Below, piece after piece: positions 24,777 through 33,763 of a DNA stretch of 64,000 bases; the first letter of the stretch is position 1, and each line of letters opens with the position of its first letter. The stretch spans positions 1-64,000 of the forward strand of contig CAMMMX010000015.1 in assembly GCA_946498095.1 (NCBI GenBank), written 5' to 3'. A program made the translations under genes and the position numbers. The notes below the pieces were generated by a model. That model was given only the letters and a program-made list of their open reading frames with translations, was not told the DNA's origin and did not search any database. This DNA comes from an uncultured Clostridia bacterium (GTDB lineage: Bacteria; Bacillota; Clostridia; Oscillospirales; Ruminococcaceae).

Positions 24777-25733
24777 TTGTACCTGTTTGATGCCCGGCTG
24801 GACGGCTGGGCTGGCTGGGGAAAAGTCTTTCAAAACGCCAGCGTGTTTGACGGTCTGGTACAGGAAGCGTTGCGCCGTTCTGGGCTGCCTGAGGAATCCG
24901 CTCAACCGCTTCCTCCTGGTACCAACGCTGTCTTCCGCGCTGGGGACGCTGTAGTCAAGTTGTTTGCGCCGCTCGAAAGTGGGATCGACAGTGCCTGCGA
25001 TTTTGAATGCGAACTCCAAACGCTTTTATGCGCTCAGTCGAAAGGGATCCGCTGCCCACGTCTGCTTGGGCACGGTTGTATCGAGGACCGTTACCGTTTT
25101 TTCTACATCGTAACGGAATACCTCCCTTTCCCTCACGCGGGTCGGCTGCTGCCCGGGCTTTCCCCGGCACAGCGCCGCATCTTCGCCGCTCATCTTTACG
25201 ATGACCTCTCCCGGCTGCACCATACACAGGGCGGCGACGCTCTCGTTTGGCTAGCTTCAGCGAAACAGAACTCGCGATGGGATCGAATGCCACCCGCCCT
25301 CCGAAAGCAGCGGATCCTGCTTCTCGACGCCCTTTCATCTACCGTCACTGCCCGTTCCTGTGTCCTTGTCCATGGCGACGCAACAGGTGAAAACGTCCTA
25401 GCGGGGCAGGACAGCGGCGGTCTTTTTCCCATCCTCATTGACTTTGCCGACAGCGGCTTCGCCCCACCCTTTTACGAGCTGCCTCCTGTCTTGTTTGATC
25501 TATTTCGTTTCGATCCGGTTGCGGGCGGCACCTTCCTTTCCCTTTACGCGGAGGACTACGGTATCTCCACAGAAATCGTAATACAGGAACTGACAGCCGC
25601 TTTTTTGGCGCATGATTTCTCCCCTGACTACCTGCACGCTGTTGCGCTACATGCCTCCCTTCCGGGGAATGCGTCGCTCCGCGCCTATACCAAAGCAATC
25701 AGGGATTATGTCACGTATGCTCTATCGATTTGA
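24777..25733 (+). CDS. Aminoglycoside-phosphotransferase-like (APH) kinase
   Basis: The APH fold transfers ATP phosphate to small molecules. The 318-residue protein shows an AVVKLFAP lysine strand, the catalytic loop LVHGDATGENVL (Brenner-type HGD with Asn five residues on), and the metal-binding LIDFADSGFAPPFYELP. TTG 24777 is favoured because AGGGGAAAG precedes it with good spacing; longer starts would overlap the synthetase end. The true substrate (antibiotic, choline, sugar amine or other) cannot be told. It lies 79 bases downstream of the synthetase and shares its terminator. Confidence 0.78.
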   Translation: MYLFDARLDGWAGWGKVFQNASVFDGLVQEALRRSGLPEESAQPLPPGTNAVFRAGDAVVKLFAPLESGIDSACDFECELQTLLCAQSKGIRCPRLLGHGCIEDRYRFFYIVTEYLPFPHAGRLLPGLSPAQRRIFAAHLYDDLSRLHHTQGGDALVWLASAKQNSRWDRMPPALRKQRILLLDALSSTVTARSCVLVHGDATGENVLAGQDSGGLFPILIDFADSGFAPPFYELPPVLFDLFRFDPVAGGTFLSLYAEDYGISTEIVIQELTAAFLAHDFSPDYLHAVALHASLPGNASLRAYTKAIRDYVTYALSI

Positions 25734-25756
25734 TACATTCACATTTCTATAGTAAC

Positions 25757-25794
25757 AACAGAAGGAGGACAGCCTAGGCTGTCCTCCTTCTGTT
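25757..25794 (+). terminator. Perfect 19-bp hairpin terminator
   Basis: AACAGAAGGAGGACAGCCT pairs perfectly with its complement and is followed by a short T run. It ends the synthetase/kinase transcript. Confidence 0.85.
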
Positions 25795-25898
25795 TCGTAA
25801 CAGTTATATGTGGGAGCTGTTAGAAGCTGATCTTACCGGCAGCTGTAGGGCACCGGTGTTTTCCTTGGGAAATATTTTATACAATTCGTATTTCCCAT

Positions 25899-26354
25899 CT
25901 ATATGGATACAATTTGTGATATGCGCCATTTATGGTTTTGATATTCCAGCCGAAATTCCGTCTGTGCAATCTCGGTCACGCCATCCTTGGTCAATGACAT
26001 CTCCGCATAAACGTAGGCAGTATCATCCAGCACATGGGATTCCTTTATCTGTGCGTTCAGATCGATTTGCTCGCCGGAAGTGACCTGGGCAAGCCGGTAA
26101 ATCGGCAGACAGGAAAAGTAAACGGCATGATCCTCTAATGAAAAAGTGCTTTTCTGCGGCAAATTGGCACTTTCATACTCGGCGAGAAATCCAGGGGTGA
26201 AACACGCACGGTAGGAGTCGAGATCGTCCTGATTGACAGCCTGCGTCAAGTCCTTTACTGTCTTTTCAGGCGAATTACCTATACATCCTGTAAACAGCAA
26301 GCAAAATATAACTATCAGTACAAATCCTGTAACGAACAGCAACAACCGTTTCAT
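25899..26354 (-). CDS. Small lipoprotein with an NTF2-like/DUF4878-type domain
   Basis: A lipoprotein signal (MKRLLLFVTGFVLIVIFCLL, lipobox LFTGC, Cys24) is followed by a short domain: NSPEKTVKDLTQAVNQDDLD, a central beta region, and EFRLEYQNHKWRISQIVSI. That order (helix pair, then a curved sheet ending in W-x-I) is typical of small NTF2-like lipoproteins of the DUF4878/DUF4829 kind. It would sit on the outer face of the membrane. It has no operon partner, and its function is unknown in the family. Confidence 0.72.
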   Translation of the reverse strand: MKRLLLFVTGFVLIVIFCLLFTGCIGNSPEKTVKDLTQAVNQDDLDSYRACFTPGFLAEYESANLPQKSTFSLEDHAVYFSCLPIYRLAQVTSGEQIDLNAQIKESHVLDDTAYVYAEMSLTKDGVTEIAQTEFRLEYQNHKWRISQIVSI

Positions 26355-26661
26355 TTTCGACTCCCCCCTTCCTTTTGATTACAATTTCATTATAACAGCA
26401 ATAAATGAATGGTTGGAGAAAGTTTTTGTATAAAACGCTAAAGAATATGATAATACTTTGTGTAAGCTGTAACACCGGAGCATCACTGAGACTCCTCTAC
26501 CTCCATATGGACGAAGTCGACACCTATCCCCGGCGCGCCGGAAATACAGGCCCAACAGGACATTCTGCCTTGTTTTTACTTCCTGTGTACAGACACCCTC
26601 CCCTCTCTGAAATTGTGTGTGTTTTGTGATGGCAAGGGGGATTCCTCGGCCGGTTAGCGCT
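26355..26661. other. Intergenic stretch without recognisable features
   Basis: About 300 bases between the lipoprotein start and the GNAT stop. Short open frames here lack ribosome sites and coding character. No convincing promoter, hairpin or RNA was seen. Confidence 0.4.
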
Positions 26662-27168
26662 TTACAGCTGCTGCTCCATCACAATGCAGCTATACGTCTC
26701 TCCAGATACGTTATTTCCGAAAACAGAACAGATTTCTTCAAAACCGATCGTTTGCCAAAAAACTCGTGACGCTGTGTCACCGCTGTCCACACACAGTTGC
26801 AGCGATGGAATGCCATAGAGCGTAGCTGCAAAGATAAAGCGGGATAAAATTGCGCTGCCGATTCCCTGCCGGCGTAACGCTGCGTCCACCATAAAATAAC
26901 CGATCCAGAGGACACCTCTCTGAGGGTAACCAAGCGTCAAATCAGCAAGGGCACAGAGCCGGTGCTGCCGGTAGAATCCAAGAAAACATTTACGCGGCGC
27001 CTCTCCTTCCATATCAGCTTCACCGGAAAGCGGGCCGATCAAATCGGTCGGCATACTGTCGGGATTTTGTTGGAGCAGAGCATAAACATCGGGATATTGC
27101 GCTGGAGTGAGCTCCAGAATTTCAATGCCGGGAAGCTCATGCCGCAAAAGATGCACGAGAAGCTGCAT
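26662..27168 (-). CDS. GNAT-family N-acetyltransferase
   Basis: The 168-residue protein shows the GNAT core: a strand (GVLWIGYFMVD), the acetyl-CoA pyrophosphate loop R-R-Q-G-I-G-S-A (LRRQGIGSAIL), and a late strand/helix pair (LQLCVDSGDTASRVFWQTIGF). ATG 27168 is preferred over ATG 27213 because AAGGA lies seven bases before it. GNAT enzymes acetylate amines; the acceptor is unknown. It is transcribed towards the lipoprotein gene but far from it, so it is probably monocistronic. Confidence 0.85.
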   Translation of the reverse strand: MQLLVHLLRHELPGIEILELTPAQYPDVYALLQQNPDSMPTDLIGPLSGEADMEGEAPRKCFLGFYRQHRLCALADLTLGYPQRGVLWIGYFMVDAALRRQGIGSAILSRFIFAATLYGIPSLQLCVDSGDTASRVFWQTIGFEEICSVFGNNVSGETYSCIVMEQQL

Positions 27169-27253
27169 ATCACTGTCCTTCTTTACAGTATAAATTCCAT
27201 TTATTAACAACAAATATTATAGACGATGTGGAATGAAAAGTCAACAAAAAAAC

Positions 27254-27286
27254 GAAAAGAGAAATCCAAATTGGATTTCTCTTTTC
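27254..27286 (-). terminator. Hairpin terminator of the amino-acid ABC operon
   Basis: GAAAAGAGAAATCCAA pairs with TTGGATTTCTCTTTTC (perfect 16-bp arms) after the ATPase stop. On the minus strand a GTTTTTTTG tract follows. Confidence 0.85.
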
Positions 27287-27307
27287 ATTCAAACAGATAG
27301 GAATCGT

Positions 27308-28081
27308 TCACTTGAGAATATTCGCCAGAAACGCCTTTGCCTTTTCACTGCGCGGACTGCCGAAAACTTCCTGCGGCGTTCCCTGCTCCTCAATAACGCC
27401 ATCTGCCATGAAAATGACTTTATCGGCAACACCGCGGGCAAACTCCATTTCATGTGTGACAACAATCATAGTCCGGTCGGAAGACTTCAGTTCTCGTATG
27501 ACACGCAGCACCTCGCCGGTCAACTCCGGGTCAAGCGCCGATGTAGGCTCATCAAAGCACAATACATCCGGACCTAGTGCCAGTGCCCTTGCGATAGCAA
27601 CTCTCTGCTGCTGTCCACCTGACAGTTCGCAGGGATAGCTGTCCATCTTTTCCCCCAACCCGACACGCTTCAATAGCTCGCTCCCCAGCGCCGCAATGTC
27701 CTCCCTGCTTTTTCTTTCCTGCGCCGGCAGCTTCTTGTTGAGCAATTCCACCGCCAGTGTGATGTTCTTGCGTACGCTATACTGCGGAAACAGGTTGAAC
27801 TGCTGAAAGACCAAACCGAAGTGCAGCCGCTTGCGCCGTATATCGCTTTCTGACGCTTTTTTGCGTTCGGATGCATCAAACAGTACGTCCCCGTTTAAAA
27901 CGATCCGACCTCTGTCCGGCGTCTCCAAAAAGTTCAGGCAACGCAAAAGGGTTGTTTTTCCACTGCCTGAAGAACCGATAATGGCCAGGACTTCCCCCTT
28001 TTCCAGAGTAAAATCCACACCTTTGAGAACCTCGGTCCTGCCAAAGCGTTTTTCAATCTCTTCGACCTGTAAAAATGCCAT
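27308..28081 (-). CDS. Polar amino-acid ABC transporter ATPase
   Basis: The 257-residue ATP-binding subunit has Walker A GSSGSGKTT (36-44), a Q-loop in VFQQFNLFPQYSV, the signature LSGGQQQRVAIARAL, Walker B VLCFDEPTSALD and the switch histidine in VVTHEMEFA. GlnQ/HisP-type ATPases power uptake of polar amino acids. The gene is last in a three-gene minus-strand operon (binding protein, permease, ATPase) with three bases between permease and ATPase, and is followed by a strong terminator. Confidence 0.93.
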   Translation of the reverse strand: MAFLQVEEIEKRFGRTEVLKGVDFTLEKGEVLAIIGSSGSGKTTLLRCLNFLETPDRGRIVLNGDVLFDASERKKASESDIRRKRLHFGLVFQQFNLFPQYSVRKNITLAVELLNKKLPAQERKSREDIAALGSELLKRVGLGEKMDSYPCELSGGQQQRVAIARALALGPDVLCFDEPTSALDPELTGEVLRVIRELKSSDRTMIVVTHEMEFARGVADKVIFMADGVIEEQGTPQEVFGSPRSEKAKAFLANILK

Positions 28082-28084
28082 ACC

Positions 28085-28744
28085 TCAACCTCTGTAATAA
28101 TCCAATTTACGCTCAATAAAGCCAAACAGCAGCGTCAGTGCGCCGACAAACACAAGGTAAAAGAGCCCCGCATAAAACAGCGGCCATATGATAGCCTTGG
28201 ACATCAGCTGTTCCGCCACCTTAATGATCTCAATGACGCTAATCACGCGTGCCAACGCGGTATCCTTCACCAGCGTAATGACCTCGTTGCTCATCGGCGG
28301 AATAATCCGTTTGACCACCTGCATCAGCACGACCTTAAAAAAAATCTCACGCTTGGTCATCCCCAGCACCTGTCCAGCCTCATACTGCCCGCGCGGGATA
28401 CCCTCGATGCCGCCGCGGTAAATTTCCGAAAAATAGCAGGCGTAATTGATCACAAAAGCGACAACGGCAGCGGTAAAGCGTCCTTCCGACGTGGGAGCGA
28501 AGATATGCGCATCGAAAACCATACCGGGGACGTAAAACACCAGAAAAAGCTGCAACATGAGTGGGACTCCGCGGATAACCCAAACAAACGTTCGTATCAG
28601 ATACCGCAGCGGCCGCCATCTCGACATAGAGCCGAAAGCGATCACAAGCCCCAGAGGCAGCGCAAAAACGAGTGTTAGGGCAAATAATTTCAGTGTAACC
28701 TCAAACCCCTGCAGGAGTTGAAGCGTAACATCCACAAAGCTCAT
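28085..28744 (-). CDS. Polar amino-acid ABC transporter permease
   Basis: ATG 28744 follows GGAGGAAGCC; a longer frame to 28927 would run back into the binding-protein gene. The 219 residues give about five membrane helices. The EAA coupling loop reads EIYRGGIEGIPRGQYEAGQV, and RIIPPMSNEVITLVKDTALA is typical of HisMQ/GlnP-type permeases. It forms the membrane channel with the adjacent ATPase. Confidence 0.92.
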   Translation of the reverse strand: MSFVDVTLQLLQGFEVTLKLFALTLVFALPLGLVIAFGSMSRWRPLRYLIRTFVWVIRGVPLMLQLFLVFYVPGMVFDAHIFAPTSEGRFTAAVVAFVINYACYFSEIYRGGIEGIPRGQYEAGQVLGMTKREIFFKVVLMQVVKRIIPPMSNEVITLVKDTALARVISVIEIIKVAEQLMSKAIIWPLFYAGLFYLVFVGALTLLFGFIERKLDYYRG

Positions 28745-28829
28745 GGCTTCCTCCGTAAACTGTACTTTCCCTATAACAGCGCACGTCCCAGGGAAAAGGC
28801 TCTGCCAGGACGCGCCTGCGCCAGGATCA

Positions 28830-29654
28830 TTATTCGTCGAAATCTGTAATGAGCTTGCTGCCCAATCCGTACTTGTCGGCCAATTTCTGCAGGGAACCGT
28901 CGGCGGCCATCTCCTCCATCGCGCCATTGACCTTCTCTGTCAAGTCGCTGCCCTTCTTAAATCCGATGGAATACACTTCGGACGGCAGCTCAATTGCGTC
29001 GACAATCGCCAGCGACTCGTAGTCTCCGCTTCCGACAACCTGTTTTGCCAGCAGGATATCCATGACGGAGAAATCCACCGTTCCGGCCATCAATTCGGTC
29101 AGCGTTTCCATTTGAGCGGTTTTCGGTACATATTTGCTGTCGTCCCCAATCGCTTCCTTGGCGAAGGATTCTCCTGCGGATCCTGCTTCCGCCGATCCCA
29201 GTTTGCCTTTCAAGTCGTCCTGCGTTTGATACTGATCGAGATTTTCCTTCCTTACAACAATACATTGCTGGTTGATCATATAGGCGTGTGAAAAATCCAC
29301 TTTGTCGCTGCGCTGTATCCCGTCTTCATCCGCAACATTGGAAGTAAAGCCGTTCCAAATACAATCGATGGCGCCAGAATCAAGCTCTACATACTTGTTC
29401 CCCCACTCAACCAACTGAAACTCGGCGGTCATACCCAGCTTTTCAGCGACAGCGCGGGCGAATTCAGTTTCAAAGCCTGTCCATTCGCCGTTTTCATCCT
29501 TGTAGTTCATCGGCTCCCATTCGGTAACGCCGCAAACAATCTTTTCCCCTGTCGCGCCGTCGCCGCTATTGCTGTTCCCTCCACTGCCACAGGAGGACAA
29601 AAGGCAGGACGCCATCGCTATCGCAAGGATAGACGTGAAAAGTCTCTTTTTCAT
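28830..29654 (-). CDS. Amino-acid-binding lipoprotein, family 3 solute-binding protein
   Basis: The 274-residue precursor has a lipoprotein signal with Cys22 (LLSSCG) and a Gly/Ser linker. The binding fold follows (IVCGVTEWEPMNYKDENGEW, GFETEFARAVAEKLGMTAEF, VDFSHAYMINQQCIVVRKEN). The order and the ligand-contacting Asp/Arg regions match cystine/glutamine/arginine-type SBP_bac_3 proteins. It is the first gene of the transporter operon, with its own promoter about 130 bases upstream. Ligand identity is uncertain. Confidence 0.92.
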   Translation of the reverse strand: MKKRLFTSILAIAMASCLLSSCGSGGNSNSGDGATGEKIVCGVTEWEPMNYKDENGEWTGFETEFARAVAEKLGMTAEFQLVEWGNKYVELDSGAIDCIWNGFTSNVADEDGIQRSDKVDFSHAYMINQQCIVVRKENLDQYQTQDDLKGKLGSAEAGSAGESFAKEAIGDDSKYVPKTAQMETLTELMAGTVDFSVMDILLAKQVVGSGDYESLAIVDAIELPSEVYSIGFKKGSDLTEKVNGAMEEMAADGSLQKLADKYGLGSKLITDFDE

Positions 29655-29785
29655 AAATAGATTTCCTTTCTATCTGCCGGCTTTTCCTCTACATCCGAAG
29701 CAAAGAAAAGCCCGTTTTTTCTTTTTCTTACAGCAATTCAATGGCGCAAGAAAAAGCGCGGCTTTTTGCCGCTTATCACTTTAGT

Positions 29786-29814
29786 ATAATAGCATAATGA
29801 AGCAGTTCTGTCAA
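29786..29814 (-). promoter_or_regulatory. Sigma-A-type promoter of the amino-acid ABC operon
   Basis: On the minus strand TTGACA (29814-29809), a 17-base spacer and TATTAT (29791-29786). The ~130-base leader contains a GCGGCAAAAAGCCGC hairpin followed by T-rich sequence, a possible attenuator. Confidence 0.75.
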
Positions 29815-29909
29815 GCCCTCCCCCGTCCTTATTCTGTATTAGCTTAAAAAGGCTTCGCAAGTATTTAAATCCATTTTTTCTATTCAAACACAAATGAATC
29901 TATAGGAAA

Positions 29910-29931
29910 ACCGGGGAAATATTTCCCCGGT
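29910..29931. terminator. Bidirectional hairpin terminator
   Basis: ACCGGGGAAAT pairs with ATTTCCCCGGT, with T runs on both exits. It lies just after the stop of the uroporphyrinogen-decarboxylase-like gene. Confidence 0.8.
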
Positions 29932-29938
29932 CTTTTTT

Positions 29939-31045
29939 TTACAGACGCCCTTCGCAAACGCGGCGCAGGAGCCCATGGTAATAGATGTAATTTTCCAGCG
30001 GGACATCGTGCGGCACTGCATGATCGACGTGTGGGATGTACCCTCCTTTTTCGATCAGCGCAGGGACCTTCCCCAAAACTTCTGCGTCGATCTCGCGTTT
30101 TCCCATCGCCAGCACACGTTTGTCGATACCGCCGAACAGTCCGAGTGTTGGATAAGCCTGACGCAGCTTTAACAAATCGTTTCCCGCTGCAATCTCACAG
30201 GGGGATACTGCATCGACACCTGTTTCAATCCATTCCGGTATTAATTTGCCAGGATAGCCATCACAGTCGACAAAAACGTATTGAACGCCGTTATCCTTCA
30301 GGAAACGGATCAAGCGTCGGTAATGTGGCGCCATAAAGCGGCGGAACATGTCCGGAGAAATCATCGGTGCACCCTTATATGCCATATCCTCCTTTAGTTC
30401 TACCATATCGATGCCAATGGCGGAAATTTCGCAGCCGCGTAACGTTTCAATAACAAAGTCGGCAATAAAGGAAAACATTTCCTCCACAAGACTGGGATCG
30501 TCATAGAACATCATACAGAGATTTTCAAATCCTACCCAGTCGCGCGCCGTCCAAAACAGGAAAGGGATCGCCATATGGATCGGTGCACGGCAAGCGGCAA
30601 GACTTTTTGCACGACATTGAAAATTCTTGGCATAGCGGTAGTCCGCCGCAACATAACGCTTTTTTATCACCAGGAAATCTTCCCGCGTCTCGACAGCAAA
30701 CTTCAGCCAGGTGCGGGTAACGAACCCAGGGTTTTCATCGCTGACGAAATCCTTTCGTATTGCCCCCAGGTTATCCCGCCAGATTTTGTACCCACCCCCC
30801 TCGGACAAGATCTCTTCCTCAAAGGCCGGTACCATCCCAAAATTGATGGGCACGCCGACACCGTAGCAGTCCAGATCAAAAAAATCCTGCGGGCTTACCC
30901 CTTCCGGATAGCCCTGCTTGAGCCATTCCCGCATCGTCGCCCCCCGGATCGGCCATTCCACCAGTGGAACACGATCGACGCTTTGAAATCCCAGCGTACG
31001 TGTCAAACGCTCCCGCGCGCTCATCGGTTGAACCATTTTTTCCAT
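29939..31045 (-). CDS. Uroporphyrinogen-decarboxylase-like (URO-D superfamily) protein
   Basis: The 368-residue TIM-barrel protein has an N-terminal RERLTRTLGFQSVDRVPLVE lead, GIDMVELKEDMAYKGAPMIS and a late LGLFGGIDKRVLAMGKREID. These are typical of the URO-D superfamily branch that includes corrinoid methyltransferases. No other haem-biosynthesis genes are near, so a methyl-transfer or unknown role is more likely than haem synthesis. A His/Cys zinc site of the MtaA/CmuA type is only partly visible (FVDCDGYPGKLIPEW, IPHVDHAVPHDV). The thioesterase stop lies 21 bases upstream of its ATG. Confidence 0.82.
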   Translation of the reverse strand: MEKMVQPMSARERLTRTLGFQSVDRVPLVEWPIRGATMREWLKQGYPEGVSPQDFFDLDCYGVGVPINFGMVPAFEEEILSEGGGYKIWRDNLGAIRKDFVSDENPGFVTRTWLKFAVETREDFLVIKKRYVAADYRYAKNFQCRAKSLAACRAPIHMAIPFLFWTARDWVGFENLCMMFYDDPSLVEEMFSFIADFVIETLRGCEISAIGIDMVELKEDMAYKGAPMISPDMFRRFMAPHYRRLIRFLKDNGVQYVFVDCDGYPGKLIPEWIETGVDAVSPCEIAAGNDLLKLRQAYPTLGLFGGIDKRVLAMGKREIDAEVLGKVPALIEKGGYIPHVDHAVPHDVPLENYIYYHGLLRRVCEGRL

Positions 31046-31066
31046 GTCCCCACAACTCCCTTTTCT

Positions 31067-31825
31067 CTAAGATCCCAATATATAGCTTTTTTCTAAAACA
31101 AAGGAAACTTCCTCCCCTTTTCGTGCTACAACTACAACACGGTCAGGCAACACTTTGCCGTAAAGCTCCAATATCTCCCCCAGATGCGCCTCGCTGGAAA
31201 AAGTCATCCGCGCCGTAAAATTTTCAGGCCAGGCATCTTCCAAAGCTCTCCAGTAAAAGTCATAGGCAATGGCGGGATAAATCCCGTTATTTACATGCCC
31301 ATTGGCGTCAATATCGCTGTAAACAATTTTTCGCTTTCCCAAAAAGTCCATCTCTGGGGGAATCTCTATCCGGCGTAGCGCCTCTATGGCTACCGTTTTT
31401 TCCGGCAATTTTGGCAAGGAATAGGGAAACTGGGACGGACGGTAAATTCTATGCGTTTGCGGATGAACAAGCACCCAGGCTGTTTCGCTCTCGAATGCCG
31501 TCCTTCCATCGGAATCCACTACCTCAAAACGGCGAAGAAAGTGTGCGCCGCGTGTCCCCGCTTCCCAGGTGCTGACCTGCAGCGCTTCTTTAGCTTTTGG
31601 GCGGCGATGTACCACGATGCCCACCGCAGAAATTAAAAAGACCATTCCCTGTTCCCATAAAAACTCATGTGACAGCTGGAATTGATTATAATCAATTCCA
31701 GCTGTTTCTGCAAGATATTCCATCATTGCCGACAGCTTTAAATTTTTATGAACATCACATTCATAAAATGACGTTTGAACCGATCTTGTAAATATGGGAT
31801 GTTGCTTTTGCTCTGCCAAATCCAT
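31067..31825 (-). CDS. Acyl-ACP thioesterase
   Basis: The enzyme releases fatty acids from acyl carrier protein. The 252-residue protein has two hotdog domains. The first contains FYECDVHKNLKLSAMMEYLA and GIDYNQFQLSHEFLWEQGMV, and the second contains IVYSDIDANGHVNNGIYPAI with the catalytic Asn/His (N-x-H-x-N) typical of FatA-like bacterial TEs. ATG 31825 follows GGAGGAAAGG, which fixes the start. It lies 80 bases from parB and just before the URO-D-like gene. Confidence 0.88.
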   Translation of the reverse strand: MDLAEQKQHPIFTRSVQTSFYECDVHKNLKLSAMMEYLAETAGIDYNQFQLSHEFLWEQGMVFLISAVGIVVHRRPKAKEALQVSTWEAGTRGAHFLRRFEVVDSDGRTAFESETAWVLVHPQTHRIYRPSQFPYSLPKLPEKTVAIEALRRIEIPPEMDFLGKRKIVYSDIDANGHVNNGIYPAIAYDFYWRALEDAWPENFTARMTFSSEAHLGEILELYGKVLPDRVVVVARKGEEVSFVLEKSYILGS

Positions 31826-31905
31826 ATCCTTTCCTCCGAATACCAAAGGAGGACGCCCATACCGGTTCTCCTGCCGGCGGACTGTCCCCCCTACATTTTT
31901 CTTCT

Positions 31906-32799
31906 TTATTCTGTTTCCTGCCCCAATGCGGACAACAGCGTACAGATCCGCTTGAGGTCATCTTCGTCATAGTATTCCAAGGTAATAACGCCCTTTCCGC
32001 TCTTTTTGCCCCCAGAGGGCTTGACCGCTACCTTCCGTGAGATTGCCTCCTGCAGCGCAAGTGCAAGCTGCGCACAATAGGGATTCTTCGGAAAGGCACC
32101 GTCCTGCGAAGACGTTTGCTGTCCACTCTGTTCCTCTTTTTGTCCTATCCGCTCAATATCGCGTACCGTCAACTCACCCGCCGCAGCTTTCCGCGCAGTC
32201 TGCAAGCGCAATACGTCGTCACGAATGGACAAAATAGCCCGTGCATGTCCAGCGGACAGTTCCTGTTCCTCCACCAGCTGACGAATATCCTCCGGTAACG
32301 CGAGCAGTCGTAACGCGTTCGCAACGGCACTGCGGGACTTCCCCACCGTCCGGGCGACCTCTTCCTGCGTCATGGAGAAGCCCTCTATCAGTTTCTGGTA
32401 CCCCGCCGCTTCCTCCATGGGGTTGAGATTCTCCCTTTGCAGGTTTTCAATCAGTGCAATCTGCATCACCTGCGCATCACTCAGCTGCCGTATCACCACC
32501 GGCACCTTATCCAGGCCAGCCATGCGCGCGGCACGCCACCGCCGCTCTCCGGCAACGATCCGGTAGGTTCCGGCAGATGTCTCCGTCACCAAAATAGGCT
32601 GAATAACGCCGTAGGCCTTGATGGAGTCAGCCAGCTGTGACAAAGCATCGTCGTCGAATGATTTACGCGGCTGCTCTTTATTCGGTTCCAACTGCGACAC
32701 CCGAACAAACTGCGCCGGACTGTCCAGCTGCTGGGTTGTATTATCCGCAAACAGCGCGTCTAGGCCTTTGCCTAAGCCGCCCTTTCCGGTTCTCGCCAT
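31906..32799 (-). CDS. parB: Chromosome-partitioning protein ParB (Spo0J)
   Basis: ParB is a CTP-dependent DNA clamp that loads at parS and spreads. The 297 residues include the N-terminal GGLGKGLDALFAD peptide that stimulates ParA ATPase, the CTP-binding RKSFDDDALSQLADSIKAYG and YRIVAGERRWRAARMAGL with ENLQRENLNPMEEA, and a helix-turn-helix near 140-165 (MTQEEVARTVGKSRSAVANA). A C-terminal dimerisation domain completes it. It follows parA by 41 bases. Three parS sites within 4 kb are its expected binding sites. Confidence 0.95.
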   Translation of the reverse strand: MARTGKGGLGKGLDALFADNTTQQLDSPAQFVRVSQLEPNKEQPRKSFDDDALSQLADSIKAYGVIQPILVTETSAGTYRIVAGERRWRAARMAGLDKVPVVIRQLSDAQVMQIALIENLQRENLNPMEEAAGYQKLIEGFSMTQEEVARTVGKSRSAVANALRLLALPEDIRQLVEEQELSAGHARAILSIRDDVLRLQTARKAAAGELTVRDIERIGQKEEQSGQQTSSQDGAFPKNPYCAQLALALQEAISRKVAVKPSGGKKSGKGVITLEYYDEDDLKRICTLLSALGQETE

Positions 32800-32840
32800 A
32801 GCTTTCCGTTCCTTCCTTACTCTAAATCTTTTCTAATCCC

Positions 32841-33677
32841 CTAACGCTTGTCCTTCTCCATCGCTTTTTCCGCGTGGCGGTCGATGAGTTCCTGTGCAAG
32901 CTCTTTATAAGACGCCGTCCCCTTAGAGGAAGGGTCATAGTAAAGCACCGGCTTACCGAAACTTGGCGCTTCCGATAAACGCACATTGCGCGGAATAACG
33001 GCTTTGAATACCTGTCCCGGGAAAAATTTCTTGACCTCTCCTGTGACTTGTAGTGTCAAGTTCAGGCGCCCATCGTACATAGTCAGCAGCACGCCTTCCA
33101 ATTCCAGATCGGGGTTATACAGGCGTTTCACCTGCCGCACCGTAGCGATCAATTGGGAAAGGCCCTCCAGCGCGTAGTACTCGCATTGAATCGGCACAAG
33201 GACGCTGTCGCTGGCGGTCAGCGCGTTCAATGTCAGCAAGCCCAAAGAAGGCGGGCAATCAATCAAGACATAGTCATATTCGTCGCGAATCGCTATGAAC
33301 CCCTGCTTCAACCGCTTGACGCGGTTTTCCATTTCTACCAGCTCGATTTCTGCTCCTGCAAGCTCAATATTGGAGGGGATCAGATCACAATTTTTACAAA
33401 CCTCGCGACGTAAAATTTCCCGTGCATCTCCTTCACCGATCAGTAGATCATATACCGACCGATCCAGCCCTTTTTTGTTTACGCCGAAACCGCTTGTTGT
33501 GTTTCCTTGCGGATCAAGGTCAATCAGCAACACCTTTTTTCCTAACGCGCCCAGGCATGCGGCAAGATTGACCGTTGTCGTGGTCTTTCCGACGCCACCC
33601 TTTTGATTGACAACGGACATTACCCTGGCCCGCTTACTGTTTTCTTTTGCTTCCAACGTTTCGGCACCTCTCTGCAT
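32841..33677 (-). CDS. parA: Chromosome-partitioning ATPase ParA (Soj)
   Basis: ParA binds DNA non-specifically as an ATP dimer, helps ParB move origins, and in Bacillus also controls DnaA. The deviant Walker A KGGVGKTTTTVNLAACLG (with signature Lys), VLLIDLDPQGNTTSGFG and YDYVLIDCPPSLGLLTLNAL are all present. The start is uncertain: ATG 33677 gives 278 residues with a polar lead, while GTG/ATG codons nearer to MSVVNQKGG (33620) are closer to the family start. A parS palindrome lies about 100 bases upstream. Confidence 0.94.
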   Translation of the reverse strand: MQRGAETLEAKENSKRARVMSVVNQKGGVGKTTTTVNLAACLGALGKKVLLIDLDPQGNTTSGFGVNKKGLDRSVYDLLIGEGDAREILRREVCKNCDLIPSNIELAGAEIELVEMENRVKRLKQGFIAIRDEYDYVLIDCPPSLGLLTLNALTASDSVLVPIQCEYYALEGLSQLIATVRQVKRLYNPDLELEGVLLTMYDGRLNLTLQVTGEVKKFFPGQVFKAVIPRNVRLSEAPSFGKPVLYYDPSSKGTASYKELAQELIDRHAEKAMEKDKR

Positions 33678-33763
33678 CTCATTTTTCGCCGTTTTTCAAA
33701 AACAGAATGCGTATTCTATATTTTTTAGTATAGCATAAAAAACCTTCTGATGCAAAACTTTTT

